A DNA stretch of 35,499 nt. It comes from Oxalobacteraceae bacterium UBA6018 (GTDB lineage: Bacteria; Pseudomonadota; Gammaproteobacteria; Burkholderiales; Burkholderiaceae_D). Where the stretch lies: NCBI GenBank assembly GCA_002428015.1, contig DIZW01000122.1, forward strand, positions 1-35,499, given 5' to 3'. Positions 1 through 8,175 of the stretch are shown here, in pieces (position 1 is the first letter of the stretch; each line of letters starts with the position of its first letter). The position numbers and the translations under genes were made by a program. Under the pieces are notes generated by a model. The model was not told the DNA's origin, ran no database searches, and worked only from the letters and a program-made list of their open reading frames with translations.

Positions 1-3000
1 CGCCGCTGACGACGACGTCGCCGGCGCTGCCGTCCCAGCTGAAGGTGGCGCCCGGATCTTCGCTGAAGGTGAAGGTGACGGTCGCGGTCTCGCCGTGCTT
101 GAGGGTGCTGACGTCGCTGGTGATGGCCAAGGTCGGCGCGGTGGTGTCGAGGACGTAGGCCTGCGAGTAGGCCGTGCCGGCATTGCCGACCCCATTCTCG
201 ACGTGGACTTTGAACGTATCGCTCGACGCCAAGGTGGTGGCGTAGCTGAAGCTGCTGTCGCCGGTGGTGGCGCTGGTGGTGTGCCAGGTGGCGCCGTTGT
301 CGAACGAGACTTGGACGATTTCGTGGGCGGCCAGGCTGGCGCTGAGCGTGCCGGTAACGGTCTGGGCCGCCGTCTTGGTGATGAAGTCGGTGGCGGAGGG
401 GCCCGTGTCGGCTGACAGGCTCGCGGCCGTCACGGTGGTGGTGGGCGTGCTCGTGTCGATCGTGATGGCCAAGGCCGACGAGGCCGTGCTGACGTTGCCG
501 GCGGCGTCGGTGGCCTTGGCGCTGAGCGAATGCGCGCCATCGGCCAGCGTGTCGCTGGTGATCGACCAGTTGCCGCTGCCGTCGGCCGTGCCGGTGCCGA
601 GCACGGTCGTGCCGTCCGTGTCGTACAGCGTCACGATGGCGCCGGCCTCGGCGGTGCCGGTGATGGCGGGCGTCGTCACGGAGGTCAAATCGTCGCTGTT
701 CGAGGTGCCGCTGTCGCTGCCGCTGGCCAGGTCGGGGGTGCCGGGCGCGGCGGGCGCACTCTGGTCGAGCACGTAAGCCTGGGAAAACGCGGTGCCGGCG
801 TTGCCGGCCGCGTCGACGACGTGCACCTTGAGCGTGTCGCTGCCCGTGAGCGTTTGGCCCGACAGCGACCAGGTGGCGGCGCCGACCGAGGTGGTGGCCG
901 TGGTCCAGGTGCCGCCGTTGTCCAGCGAGACCTCGACCAATTCGCCGCTGGCCAGGTTGGCGCTGAGCGTGCCGCTGACGGTCTGGGCCGCCGTTTTGGT
1001 GATGAAATCGGTCGACGAGCTGCCCGTGTCGTGCGACAGGGCGGCGGTGGCGATCGTCGTGGTGGGCGCCGTCGTGTCGAGCACGTAGGCCTGGGTGGAG
1101 GCCACGCTGCTGTTGCCGGCCGTGTCGCTTACCCGTACTTCGAGCGTGTTGCTGGCGCTTAGAGTCTGCCCGCTCAGGGACCAGGTGGACAATCCGGTCG
1201 ACGTGGTCGCGGTGGTCCAGGTGCTGCCGTTGTCGAGCGAGACCTCGACGATCTCACCGCTGACCAGGTTGGCGCTGGTCGTGCCCGAGATCGTCTGGGC
1301 CGCCGTCTTGGTGGTGAAATCGGTGGACGAGGTGCCGGTGTCGGCGGAAAAGGCGAGCGTGGCGATGGTGGTGGTGGGCGCCGTCGTGTCGAGCACATAG
1401 GCCTGCGTCACCGCGGTGTTGGCGTTGCCGGCCAGGTCGGACACGCGCACCTGCAGGGTGTCGCTGCCGGTCAGGGTCTGTCCGCTCAGCGACCAGGTGT
1501 TCAGGCCGGCCGTGGTGGTGGCGGTGGTCCAGGTGCCGCCGTTGTCGAGGGAGACCTCGACGATCTCGCTGGACACCAGGTTGACGTCGGTAGTGCCGGA
1601 GATGGTCTGGGCGGCGGTCTTGGTGATGAAGTCGGTCGAGGACGAGCCGGTGTCGGCGGAGAAGGCGACGGTCGCGATCGTCGTCGTCGGCGTGGTCTGG
1701 TCGATGGTGACCGTGAGGGCCGAGGAGGCCGAGCCGATATTGCCGGCGTTATCGACGTTCTTGGCCGTTATCAAGTGATCGCCGTCGGCGAGGAAGGTGG
1801 CGCTGTAGGTGTAGTTCCCGCTGCCGTCGGATAGCGTGGTGCCGAGCAGGGTGCCGTCGGCGTAGACGTTGACCCAGCTGTTGGAGTCGGCCCCCGTGCC
1901 AAGGAAGCAGGGGCCGGTGACGTTCGTGATCTGGTCGCTGTTGGAGACCCCGCTGTCGGTGGCGGGGTCGAGGGTGGGCGTGCCGGGCGTGGTGACCGGC
2001 GCCGTGGTGTCGATGGTGACAGTCAGCTGGTTTGACTGATGGCTGACGTTGCCTGCCGCGTCTGTCGCCGTGGCGCTGACGTGGTGGGCTCCTTCGCTCA
2101 GCGTCGAGCTGGTGATGGTCCATTTTCCCATGCCGTTGGCCGTGGTCGTACCGAGTAAGACTACGGTGGTTACGGAGTTAACGACGACGGTCTCGTAGAG
2201 CTTTATCGTCGCGCTCGCCTCGGCCGTGCCAGTGAAATTGGGCGTGGTCCTGTTGGTCAGATTGTCGGACGACGACACGCCGCTGTCGGTTCCGTTCTGC
2301 AGGTCCGGCGTGCCAACGGCGGGCGCCTGGGTGTCGATGGTGGTGAGCAGGCCGGTGGACAGCGTGCTGGTGTTGCCCACCAGGTCAGTCACCTTGGTGT
2401 AGACCGTGTGATAGTTGTCGCTGAGCGTGCTGGCGGTGATGCTCCAGGCGCCGGTGCCGTCGGCCGTCGCGGTGCCGAGCTGGGTCGTTGTGTCGGTGTC
2501 GTACAGGGTGACGGTGGCGTTGGCCTCCGCGGTGCCGGTGAATGTGGGCGTGGTGGCGCTGGTGACGTTGTCGGTGCTGGAGGAGCCGCTGTCCGAGCTG
2601 GTCAGCAGGTCCGGCGTCGACCCCGCCGGCGCCGTGTGGTCGAAGGTGTAGCTGGCGCCGCCGCTGAAGCCGGCCGTGATGGCGTTGCTGCTGAGATCGG
2701 CGATGCCGGTGCCGCTGGCGTTCAGGTCCAGGCGCATGCTGCCGTCGCCGGCGATGGTGTCGACGGTGACGGTGTAGGTGATGCCGCCGTCGGCGCTGGT
2801 GGCGCCGGAAATGTTGCCGCTGGCGGTGCTGCCGTTGACCAAGGTGAAGTCGCTGGTGTCGACGCCGGTCACCGCTTCCGAGAAGGTGACCGTGTAATGC
2901 GCCGTGGTGGCGTTCGAGGTGGCGGCGTCGACGGTGGTGATGCTGGTCACCGTGGGCGGCGTCACATCGCCGGCCAAGTGGTTCCAGCCAGCCAGGGCGT

Positions 3001-3547
3001 CGGTGGCGAGCACGGAGGCGTGGGCGGCGGCGCCGGTGGCGAACTCGAGGTTCCAGTTGCCGCCCAGGCTGGCCGCGCCGGTGTTGTCGATGGACGCTTC
3101 GACCTGGGCGCCGGTGGCGCCGGCCAGGGCCCGGATGAAGGCGGCGCCGTCGCTGCCGGCGGCCACGTCGCAGCCGTAGAGCTGGATGTCGGCGTCCGGC
3201 GCCAGGCTGGCGCCGATGCTCTGCAGCGCCCCCTGGTGCTGGTCGAGGTTCTCCGCGCGCAGCGCGGTGGCGCCGATCAGCAGCAGGTCTTCGGCGCCGT
3301 GGGAGAGGATGCCGATCGCGGCGACGTTGCGCGCGCCTTGGAGGGTGGCGGCGATCTGGTCCAGGCCGTCGGCGTTCGGGTCGAGGATGACCACGTGCAC
3401 GCCGTCGGCGGCGGCCTTGGCCAGCAGGTCCTGGTCCGGCAGGCGGCTGTCGACGAACAAATAGCGCAGGCTTTCCGTGGCGGGGTCGCCGTTCGCGCCG
3501 GTGGCGAGGGAGGAGAGCGTGCTAGGGAATTCGCTATTGTTTAACAT
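1..3547 (-). CDS. Giant DUF4347 / Ig-like repeat surface protein, C-terminus beyond the window
   Basis: About 1180 residues are readable from the ATG at 3547 to the window edge with no stop. A GAGGA ribosome site lies 7 bases upstream of the ATG. Residues ~25-190 form a DUF4347 domain (LRYLFVDSRLPD, ILSHG, IQLYGCDVAAG, GNWNLEFATG). A Big/Ig-like domain starting PPTVTSITTVDAATS follows, then a chain of ~100-residue Ig-like units with recurring motifs DSGVSNSD, TGTAEA, DAAGN, TQAYVLD and TAPTTTIAT. No N-terminal signal peptide is visible, as is usual for proteins that leave by type I secretion through a C-terminal signal, which would lie outside the window. Proteins of this build are usually cell-surface or secreted adhesins for biofilm or contact; that role is inferred. 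Domain identity is firm; substrate, export route and full length are unknown. Confidence 0.9.
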   Translation of the reverse strand, partial: MLNNSEFPSTLSSLATGANGDPATESLRYLFVDSRLPDQDLLAKAAADGVHVVILDPNADGLDQIAATLQGARNVAAIGILSHGAEDLLLIGATALRAENLDQHQGALQSIGASLAPDADIQLYGCDVAAGSDGAAFIRALAGATGAQVEASIDNTGAASLGGNWNLEFATGAAAHASVLATDALAGWNHLAGDVTPPTVTSITTVDAATSNATTAHYTVTFSEAVTGVDTSDFTLVNGSTASGNISGATSADGGITYTVTVDTIAGDGSMRLDLNASGTGIADLSSNAITAGFSGGASYTFDHTAPAGSTPDLLTSSDSGSSSTDNVTSATTPTFTGTAEANATVTLYDTDTTTQLGTATADGTGAWSITASTLSDNYHTVYTKVTDLVGNTSTLSTGLLTTIDTQAPAVGTPDLQNGTDSGVSSSDNLTNRTTPNFTGTAEASATIKLYETVVVNSVTTVVLLGTTTANGMGKWTITSSTLSEGAHHVSATATDAAGNVSHQSNQLTVTIDTTAPVTTPGTPTLDPATDSGVSNSDQITNVTGPCFLGTGADSNSWVNVYADGTLLGTTLSDGSGNYTYSATFLADGDHLITAKNVDNAGNIGSASSALTVTIDQTTPTTTIATVAFSADTGSSSTDFITKTAAQTISGTTDVNLVSSEIVEVSLDNGGTWTTATTTAGLNTWSLSGQTLTGSDTLQVRVSDLAGNANTAVTQAYVLDTTAPTTTIATLAFSADTGTSSTDFTTKTAAQTISGTTSANLVSGEIVEVSLDNGSTWTTATTSTGLSTWSLSGQTLSASNTLEVRVSDTAGNSSVASTQAYVLDTTAPTTTIATAALSHDTGSSSTDFITKTAAQTVSGTLSANLASGELVEVSLDNGGTWTTATTSVGAATWSLSGQTLTGSDTLKVHVVDAAGNAGTAFSQAYVLDQSAPAAPGTPDLASGSDSGTSNSDDLTSVTTPAITGTAEAGAIVTLYDTDGTTVLGTGTADGSGNWSITSDTLADGAHSLSAKATDAAGNVSTASSALAITIDTSTPTTTVTAASLSADTGPSATDFITKTAAQTVTGTLSASLAAHEIVQVSFDNGATWHTTSATTGDSSFSYATTLASSDTFKVHVENGVGNAGTAYSQAYVLDTTAPTLAITSDVSTLKHGETATVTFTFSEDPGATFSWDGSAGDVVVSG
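777..1712 (-). repeat. Three tandem 312-bp (104-residue) Ig-like repeat units
   Basis: Within the adhesin gene the junction coding for TQAYVLD recurs at about 777, 1089 and 1401, exactly 312 bases apart, and the units are very similar in DNA. Each codes for a module of 104 residues (motifs SADTGxSSTDFITKTAAQT, VEVSLDNGxTWTTATT, WSLSGQTL). A more diverged unit starts at about 159, separated from these by a different Ig type at ~470-776. Near-identical tandem units suggest recent expansion and are sites where copy number can change by recombination. Confidence 0.85.
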
Positions 3548-4331
3548 TGGTTGTCCTCAACTAGCGATGCTAGTGACATTGCTGCGGTTGTTTTTCAGGT
3601 CCTGCCAGCGGGCGGCGTTCGATACAGGGCGGGGCGGGAAGGGGGCGCGGCGAATCTCGAAGCTGGTCTTGCGCAGGCCGAGGGCGATGCCGGATCGGCG
3701 CGCTTCGATGGGGCCAGCGGAATGATGGGACTTCGCCGTGTCAGTCATGAACCGAATATCCGATCAGGTTTTCATCAGCAGGTTTCTGCGTATCTTCGCA
3801 GGATTAACTCAGATTCACAAAACTGATAGCTCGTCTATTCTACTGAGAAATGCGTTCAATGTGTCTGTTGACGACAAAACATTTTACACGCGCGCATTTG
3901 ATCGATTTTGTCCTCGAAATTACATCGCCGTGCCCTTAAAATGGTGGTAGCGGATTAGGTGGGCTTGCCAATTATTATTTATTTGACAAGTCTCAAGAGA
4001 TAAGACGGCGGCGGTGTTATTCCACAAATTGGGGGATTTAACCAAGCCGGCCATGATTGCCAAAAAAATGTGCAAATGCGTATTGGCGCGGTGTTCCGCG
4101 TATTTGCCGATGTGTCGCCGGGAATTGGGCGGCAAAATAGCTTGCTGTCCCTGGTAAAGCAGCTTTATGTTGTAAGCCAAAGTCGGGATGCTTTCCTAGA
4201 TATTCTGGCGCTGCGGTTTTCTGTTGCGCCTGGTTTTGCAAAGCATTGAACTGACATTTGGTAGCTTTTGCTTAATAGCTCGCCATATGTTCCAAACACC
4301 GTACAACGTGTATTTCATCACGGAGCCTTCC
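3548..4331. other. Long AT-richer intergenic spacer
   Basis: About 780 bases separate the divergent adhesin and peroxidase genes. From about 3740 to 4220 the sequence is visibly more AT-rich than the rest of the window, and the short frames in it have no recognisable protein character. It must hold the promoter of the adhesin gene and probably that of the peroxidase gene. I could not assign a convincing adhesin promoter or terminator. A short palindrome (CTAGcatcgCTAG) lies 21-34 bases upstream of the adhesin ATG. Confidence 0.5.
4251..4278 (+). promoter_or_regulatory. Possible promoter of the di-heme peroxidase gene
   Basis: CTGACA (4251-4256, five of six bases of the -35 consensus) is followed after 16 bases by TAATAG (4273-4278, a poor -10). 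If it is used, transcription would begin near 4285, downstream of the longest possible start of the gene, which fits the TTG start chosen at 4332. The match is weak. Confidence 0.25.
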
Positions 4332-5606
4332 TTGTCATTCAAAATAAACAGGCTTCCCGGCTTTCGGGCCATCCTTATCGCGGCTACGTCATGCATTCTG
4401 CCGCTGGCCTTGGCCGCCTGCGGCGGCGGCGCCTCGTCCGGCGCCCCTGCCGCTGCCGTCGCCGGCCCGGTATCGACGCCTTCGCCCGCACCCGATCAGA
4501 CTCCGATCGTCGTCGGCGATCGGGTCGACCTGGGCAAATTGATCTTCAACGACACCAACCTGTCCGAGCCGCGCGGTACCGCCTGCGTGAACTGCCATCA
4601 GCCCAATACCGGCTTCGCCAGCAACAACGGCTCGCTCACTGGGGTCGCCCTGGGCAGCACGCCCGACTCCATGGGCTTGCGTAAGCCGATGAACAACAGC
4701 TATTCCGGCCTGGTTCCCAAGTTTTCCTTCACCACGGACGACGCCGGCGCGACCATTGCCATGGGGGGGCTGTTCTGGGACGGCCGCGCCGACACGCCGG
4801 CGCTGCAGGCCCTGGGCCCGCTTCTCAATCCGCTGGAAATGAACAATGCCAGCCGCAAGGCCGTGGTGGACAAGATCGCCGCCTCCCGATACGCGCCGCT
4901 GTTCAAGCAGGAGTTCGGCGCCGGCGTGTTTGACGACACCGATTTCGCATTCACCCAGATCGGCGTGGCCGTCGAGGCGTTCGAGCGCGCCAAACTGCAG
5001 CCCTTCACGTCGAAGTTCGACGCGATGGTGCGCGGGCAGGTCACGCTGACCGTCCCGGAAGCGCGCGGCCTGGCGATGTTCCAGTATGAGTCGAAGGGCA
5101 ATTGCTCCACCTGCCATGCGCTCGACCCCATTAGCGACAATCCCGAGGATTCGCTGTTTACCGACTTCACCTACAAGAACACCGGTGTGCCGCGCAACAA
5201 GCTACTTCCACGCAACGCCGATCCGGCCTTCTTCGATCTCGGCCTGTGCGGCCCCGAGCGCACGCCGCCGATCTTGCCGGCGGCGCTGGCGGCGGGCATC
5301 ACGATCGATGATTTTTGCGGCAAGTTCCGGGTGCCGTCCTTGCGCAATGTCGCCGAGCGCACGTCGTTCATGCACAACGGCGTGTTCACCGACCTGACCG
5401 AGGTGGTGCGCTTCTATTCGCGGCGCAACGTGGGGACCGTGCCCGACGATCTGCCGCCCCAGTATCAGCGCAATGTCGAGCGCAAGATCGCCCCGTTCAA
5501 CCGCAACGCCCACGCCGGGCCGGCGATGACGGACGCTGAGATCGGTGAGGTCGTGGCCTTTTTGCGCACCTTGAGCGACGGCTACCAGCCTCCGGTAGCG
5601 AAATAG
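4332..5606 (+). CDS. Di-heme cytochrome c peroxidase family lipoprotein (CCP/MauG type)
   Basis: Two c-type haem sites are visible, CVNCH at residues 85-89 and CSTCH at 258-262, followed by the family motif MHNGVF near the C-terminus. This is the arrangement of the bacterial di-heme CCP/MauG family, which reduces hydrogen peroxide or oxidises a partner in the periplasm. I chose the TTG at 4332 because GGAG lies 6 bases upstream and because the protein then begins with a normal lipoprotein signal: positive residues, a hydrophobic stretch and the lipobox LALAAC. The frame is open upstream to an ATG at 4224, but that extension has no good ribosome site and would bury the signal peptide. The product is 424 residues, likely periplasmic and membrane-anchored. 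The gene stands alone, so its electron donor is unknown. Confidence 0.85.
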   Translation: MSFKINRLPGFRAILIAATSCILPLALAACGGGASSGAPAAAVAGPVSTPSPAPDQTPIVVGDRVDLGKLIFNDTNLSEPRGTACVNCHQPNTGFASNNGSLTGVALGSTPDSMGLRKPMNNSYSGLVPKFSFTTDDAGATIAMGGLFWDGRADTPALQALGPLLNPLEMNNASRKAVVDKIAASRYAPLFKQEFGAGVFDDTDFAFTQIGVAVEAFERAKLQPFTSKFDAMVRGQVTLTVPEARGLAMFQYESKGNCSTCHALDPISDNPEDSLFTDFTYKNTGVPRNKLLPRNADPAFFDLGLCGPERTPPILPAALAAGITIDDFCGKFRVPSLRNVAERTSFMHNGVFTDLTEVVRFYSRRNVGTVPDDLPPQYQRNVERKIAPFNRNAHAGPAMTDAEIGEVVAFLRTLSDGYQPPVAK

Positions 5607-5680
5607 GCGGCGGGGGGATCGCCCCCCCGACAGTTGCTGAGCACCAACAGCAAGGGGTTTTCTCAAAAAACCTCCGTCCG

Positions 5681-5703
5681 CAAATGGAAATAATTCGCAT
5701 TTA
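5681..5703 (+). promoter_or_regulatory. Fur box upstream of feoA
   Basis: The sequence CAAATGGAAATAATTCGCAT and the next three bases resemble the classic Fur operator (AAATGAGAATnATTCTCATTT). The inner 21 bases are palindromic at 17 positions. It lies 66 bases before feoA and overlaps the candidate promoter, as expected for Fur repression when iron is plentiful. Match made by eye. Confidence 0.75.
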
Positions 5704-5713
5704 CGTTTATGAT
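5685..5713 (+). promoter_or_regulatory. Sigma-70 promoter candidate of the feo operon
   Basis: TGGAAA (5685-5690) and TATGAT (5708-5713) are separated by 17 bases. The -35 lies inside the Fur box, so bound Fur would block polymerase. The predicted transcript starts near 5720 and leaves a leader of about 50 bases before feoA. Confidence 0.5.
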
Positions 5714-5768
5714 GATAGTATCTGACGGAAAGACGCTGCGTCTCCACCTCTCTTAGCAAAGCGACATC

Positions 5769-6041
5769 ATGACTCTTGCTCCTGCATTGATTACCCTCGA
5801 CGCCCTGGCGGTGGGTAAAAGCGCGACCGTGGTGCACTTGGCGCCGGGCAACCCGGGCCTGGCCGACGGCGGGGTGGACGTGTCGCGGCGCCTGATGGAG
5901 CTCGGCTTCGTCCCCGGCGAGCGCATCCGCATGCTCAAGCGCGGCCTGCCCGGCGGCGACCCGCTCGCCGTCAAGGTCGGCCATTCGACGTTCGCGCTGC
6001 GCCGCTTCGAGGCCGCGCTGATCTCGGTGAAACCGGAATAG
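5769..6041 (+). CDS. feoA: Ferrous iron transport protein A (FeoA)
   Basis: A 90-residue cytosolic SH3-like protein. Motifs typical of FeoA are visible: an N-terminal strand region (ITLDALAVGKSATV), SRRLMELGFVPGERIRMLKRG in the middle, and a C-terminal LAVKVGHSTFALRRFEA. FeoA is needed for FeoB-driven Fe(II) import and probably acts by binding FeoB. It is the first gene behind the Fur box and ends 16 bases before feoB. The ribosome site in front of its ATG is weak. Confidence 0.93.
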   Translation: MTLAPALITLDALAVGKSATVVHLAPGNPGLADGGVDVSRRLMELGFVPGERIRMLKRGLPGGDPLAVKVGHSTFALRRFEAALISVKPE

Positions 6042-6057
6042 ACAAGGAGCGTACGGC

Positions 6058-7950
6058 ATGAGCGCTGTGGAACCGCAAGCCCAAGCTGCCATGCGCACGC
6101 CGCTGATCGCGCTGCTGGGCAACCCAAACTGCGGCAAGACGGCCCTGTTCAACCGCCTCACGGGCGCGCGCCAGAAGGTCGCCAACTACGCCGGCGTGAC
6201 CATCGAGCGCAAGGAGGGCAGCTTCGTCTCGCCGGCCGGGCGCGCGTTCCGCGTGCTCGACCTGCCCGGCGCCTACAGCCTGTCGGCCACCACCCCGGAC
6301 GAAGCCATCACGCGCGATGTGGTGGCCGGCCTGCGTCCCGGCGAGCAGAAGCCGGACGCCATCGTCTGCGTCGTCAACGCCACCAACCTGCGCCTGAACC
6401 TGCGCCTGGTCCTGGAGGTCAAGCGGCTCGGGCTGCCCATGGTGCTGGCGCTGAACATGGTCGACGTGGCCAAGAAGCGCGGCATCAGCATCGACACCGC
6501 GCGTCTGGCGCAGGAGCTGGACATGCCGGTGGTGGAGACGGTGGCGGTGCAAAGCGGCGGCGAAAAAGCCCTGCTGGGCGCGCTCGACGCCATGCCCGAC
6601 TACGGCGACGTGAGCGCGCTGCCGCTGTCGGCCATCGACGCGGTGACGGTCGAGGAGACCCAGCGCGAGGTGAGGCGCATCCTGGAAGCCTGCGCCAGCC
6701 ACGCCCACGACACCGGCAACCTGACCGAGCAGATCGACCACGTGGTGCTGCACCCGGTCGTCGGTCCCCTGATCCTGGCCGCGCTCATGTTCCTGGTGTT
6801 CCAGGCCGTGTTCAGCTGGGCCGCGGTGCCGATGGAGATGATCGCCGCCGCCGTCGCCAGCGTCGGCGCCTGGGTGGGCGAGCACATGGCGCAAGGCCTG
6901 CTGCGCAGCCTGCTGGTGGACGGGGTCTTCAGCGGGGTCGGCAGCGTGCTGGTGTTCCTGCCGCAGATCCTGATCCTGTTCTTCTTCATATTGGTGCTGG
7001 AGGATTGCGGCTACCTGCCGCGCGCCGCCTTCCTGCTCGACCGCCTGATGGGCGGGGTGGGGCTGTCCGGGCGCGCCTTCATTCCGCTGCTGTCCTCGTT
7101 CGCCTGCGCCATCCCCGGCATCATGGCCGCGCGCACCATCCAGAACCCGCGCGACCGCCTGGTGACGATCATGATCGCGCCGCTGATGACCTGCTCGGCG
7201 CGCCTGCCCGTGTACGCGCTGATCATCGCCGCCTTCATCCCCAACCGCGAGGTGGGCGGGCTGGTCAGCCTGCAGGGCCTGGTGCTGTTCATCCTTTACT
7301 TCGCCGGCATCGCCAGCGCCATGGCGGTGGCCTGGATCTTCAAGCGCACCATGGGCGCGACGCGCCACCAGCCGCTCATGCTCGAGCTGCCCAGCTACCA
7401 CTGGCCGCACCTGCACAACCTGATGCTCGGCCTGTGGGAGCGCGCGCGCATCTTCATCACGCGGGTCGGCACCATCATCCTCACCCTGATGGTGCTGCTG
7501 TGGTTCCTGTCGAGCTTCCCCGGCGCGCCCGAGGGGGCGCTCCATCCGCCGATCTACTACAGCGTGGCCGGCATCCTGGGGCGCGCGCTGGCGGTGCTGT
7601 TCGCGCCGATCGGCTTCACCTGGCAGATCTGCATCGCCCTGGTGCCCGGCATGGCGGCGCGCGAAGTGGCCGTCGGCGCGCTCGGCACCGTGTACGCGCT
7701 GTCGGCCAAGGGCGACGAGCTGGCCAGCGCGCTCACCCCGCTGATCGCCCATTCCTGGACCCTGCCGACGGCGCTCTCGCTGCTGGCCTGGTACGTGTTC
7801 GCGCCCCAGTGCATGTCCACCCTGTCGGTGGTCAAGCGCGAAACGAACAGCGTGCGCTGGCCGCTCATCATGGCCGCCTACATGTTCGCGCTGGCCTACG
7901 CGGCGTCCTTCATCACCTACCGGGTGGCCCTGGCCACCCTTGGAGGCTGA
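6058..7950 (+). CDS. feoB: Ferrous iron transporter FeoB
   Basis: A 630-residue inner-membrane Fe(II) importer. The N-terminal GTPase domain shows G1 GNPNCGKT (21-28), the YAGVTIE segment, G3 DLPG (68-71) and G4 NMVD (133-136). The rest is hydrophobic, with two Gate-type regions; GYLPRAAFLLDR and GLSGRAFIPLLSSFACAIPG are characteristic. It is shorter than the ~770-residue E. coli protein, as in many beta-proteobacterial FeoBs. AAGGAG lies 10 bases before the ATG. Co-transcribed with feoA and with the small Cys-rich gene three bases downstream. Confidence 0.96.
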   Translation: MSAVEPQAQAAMRTPLIALLGNPNCGKTALFNRLTGARQKVANYAGVTIERKEGSFVSPAGRAFRVLDLPGAYSLSATTPDEAITRDVVAGLRPGEQKPDAIVCVVNATNLRLNLRLVLEVKRLGLPMVLALNMVDVAKKRGISIDTARLAQELDMPVVETVAVQSGGEKALLGALDAMPDYGDVSALPLSAIDAVTVEETQREVRRILEACASHAHDTGNLTEQIDHVVLHPVVGPLILAALMFLVFQAVFSWAAVPMEMIAAAVASVGAWVGEHMAQGLLRSLLVDGVFSGVGSVLVFLPQILILFFFILVLEDCGYLPRAAFLLDRLMGGVGLSGRAFIPLLSSFACAIPGIMAARTIQNPRDRLVTIMIAPLMTCSARLPVYALIIAAFIPNREVGGLVSLQGLVLFILYFAGIASAMAVAWIFKRTMGATRHQPLMLELPSYHWPHLHNLMLGLWERARIFITRVGTIILTLMVLLWFLSSFPGAPEGALHPPIYYSVAGILGRALAVLFAPIGFTWQICIALVPGMAAREVAVGALGTVYALSAKGDELASALTPLIAHSWTLPTALSLLAWYVFAPQCMSTLSVVKRETNSVRWPLIMAAYMFALAYAASFITYRVALATLGG

Positions 7951-7953
7951 ACC

Positions 7954-8175
7954 ATGGTCGACAATCTCATCGTCGCGCTGATCGTGCTGGCCGCCGCATG
8001 GTACGTGCTGCGCAAGTACCTGCCGCGCTCCCTGCGCGGGCGCCTGTTCGGCAAGGCGGACCAGGACGGCGGCTGCGGCAGCGGCTGCGGCAGCTGCAAG
8101 TCAGGCTGCGAGCCGGGCGCCGACACGGCGCCGGCGCCCGGCCAGCGGCGCGTGATCAAGCTGCATTCACGGTAA
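7954..8175 (+). CDS. FeoB-associated Cys-rich membrane protein
   Basis: A 73-residue protein with one N-terminal membrane helix (LIVALIVLAAAWYVL), a basic stretch (RKYLPRSLRGR) and a cysteine cluster CGSGCGSCKSGC. Small proteins of this build commonly follow feoB in beta-proteobacteria (DUF6587 or 'FeoB-associated Cys-rich' families) and are thought to take the place of FeoC. It begins three bases after the feoB stop, so it belongs to the operon. The cysteines could bind iron or sense redox state; this is inferred. Its last 20 bases overlap the end of the convergent chemoreceptor gene. Confidence 0.85.
   Translation: MVDNLIVALIVLAAAWYVLRKYLPRSLRGRLFGKADQDGGCGSGCGSCKSGCEPGADTAPAPGQRRVIKLHSR

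Noticed and set aside
159..1712. CRISPR or satellite DNA
   Set aside because: The 312-base periodicity is in frame and codes for Ig-like protein domains.
3983..3988. TTGACA as a -35 promoter element
   Set aside because: No acceptable -10 lies 16-18 bases downstream.
3738..4241. Small genes in the AT-rich spacer
   Set aside because: The short frames overlap each other on both strands, lack ribosome sites and show no protein family character.
5971..7752. Long minus-strand frame of ~590 codons opposite feoB
   Set aside because: Composition (Arg, His, Gln, Gly runs) is that of a GC-rich antisense shadow, and feoB on the other strand is certain.
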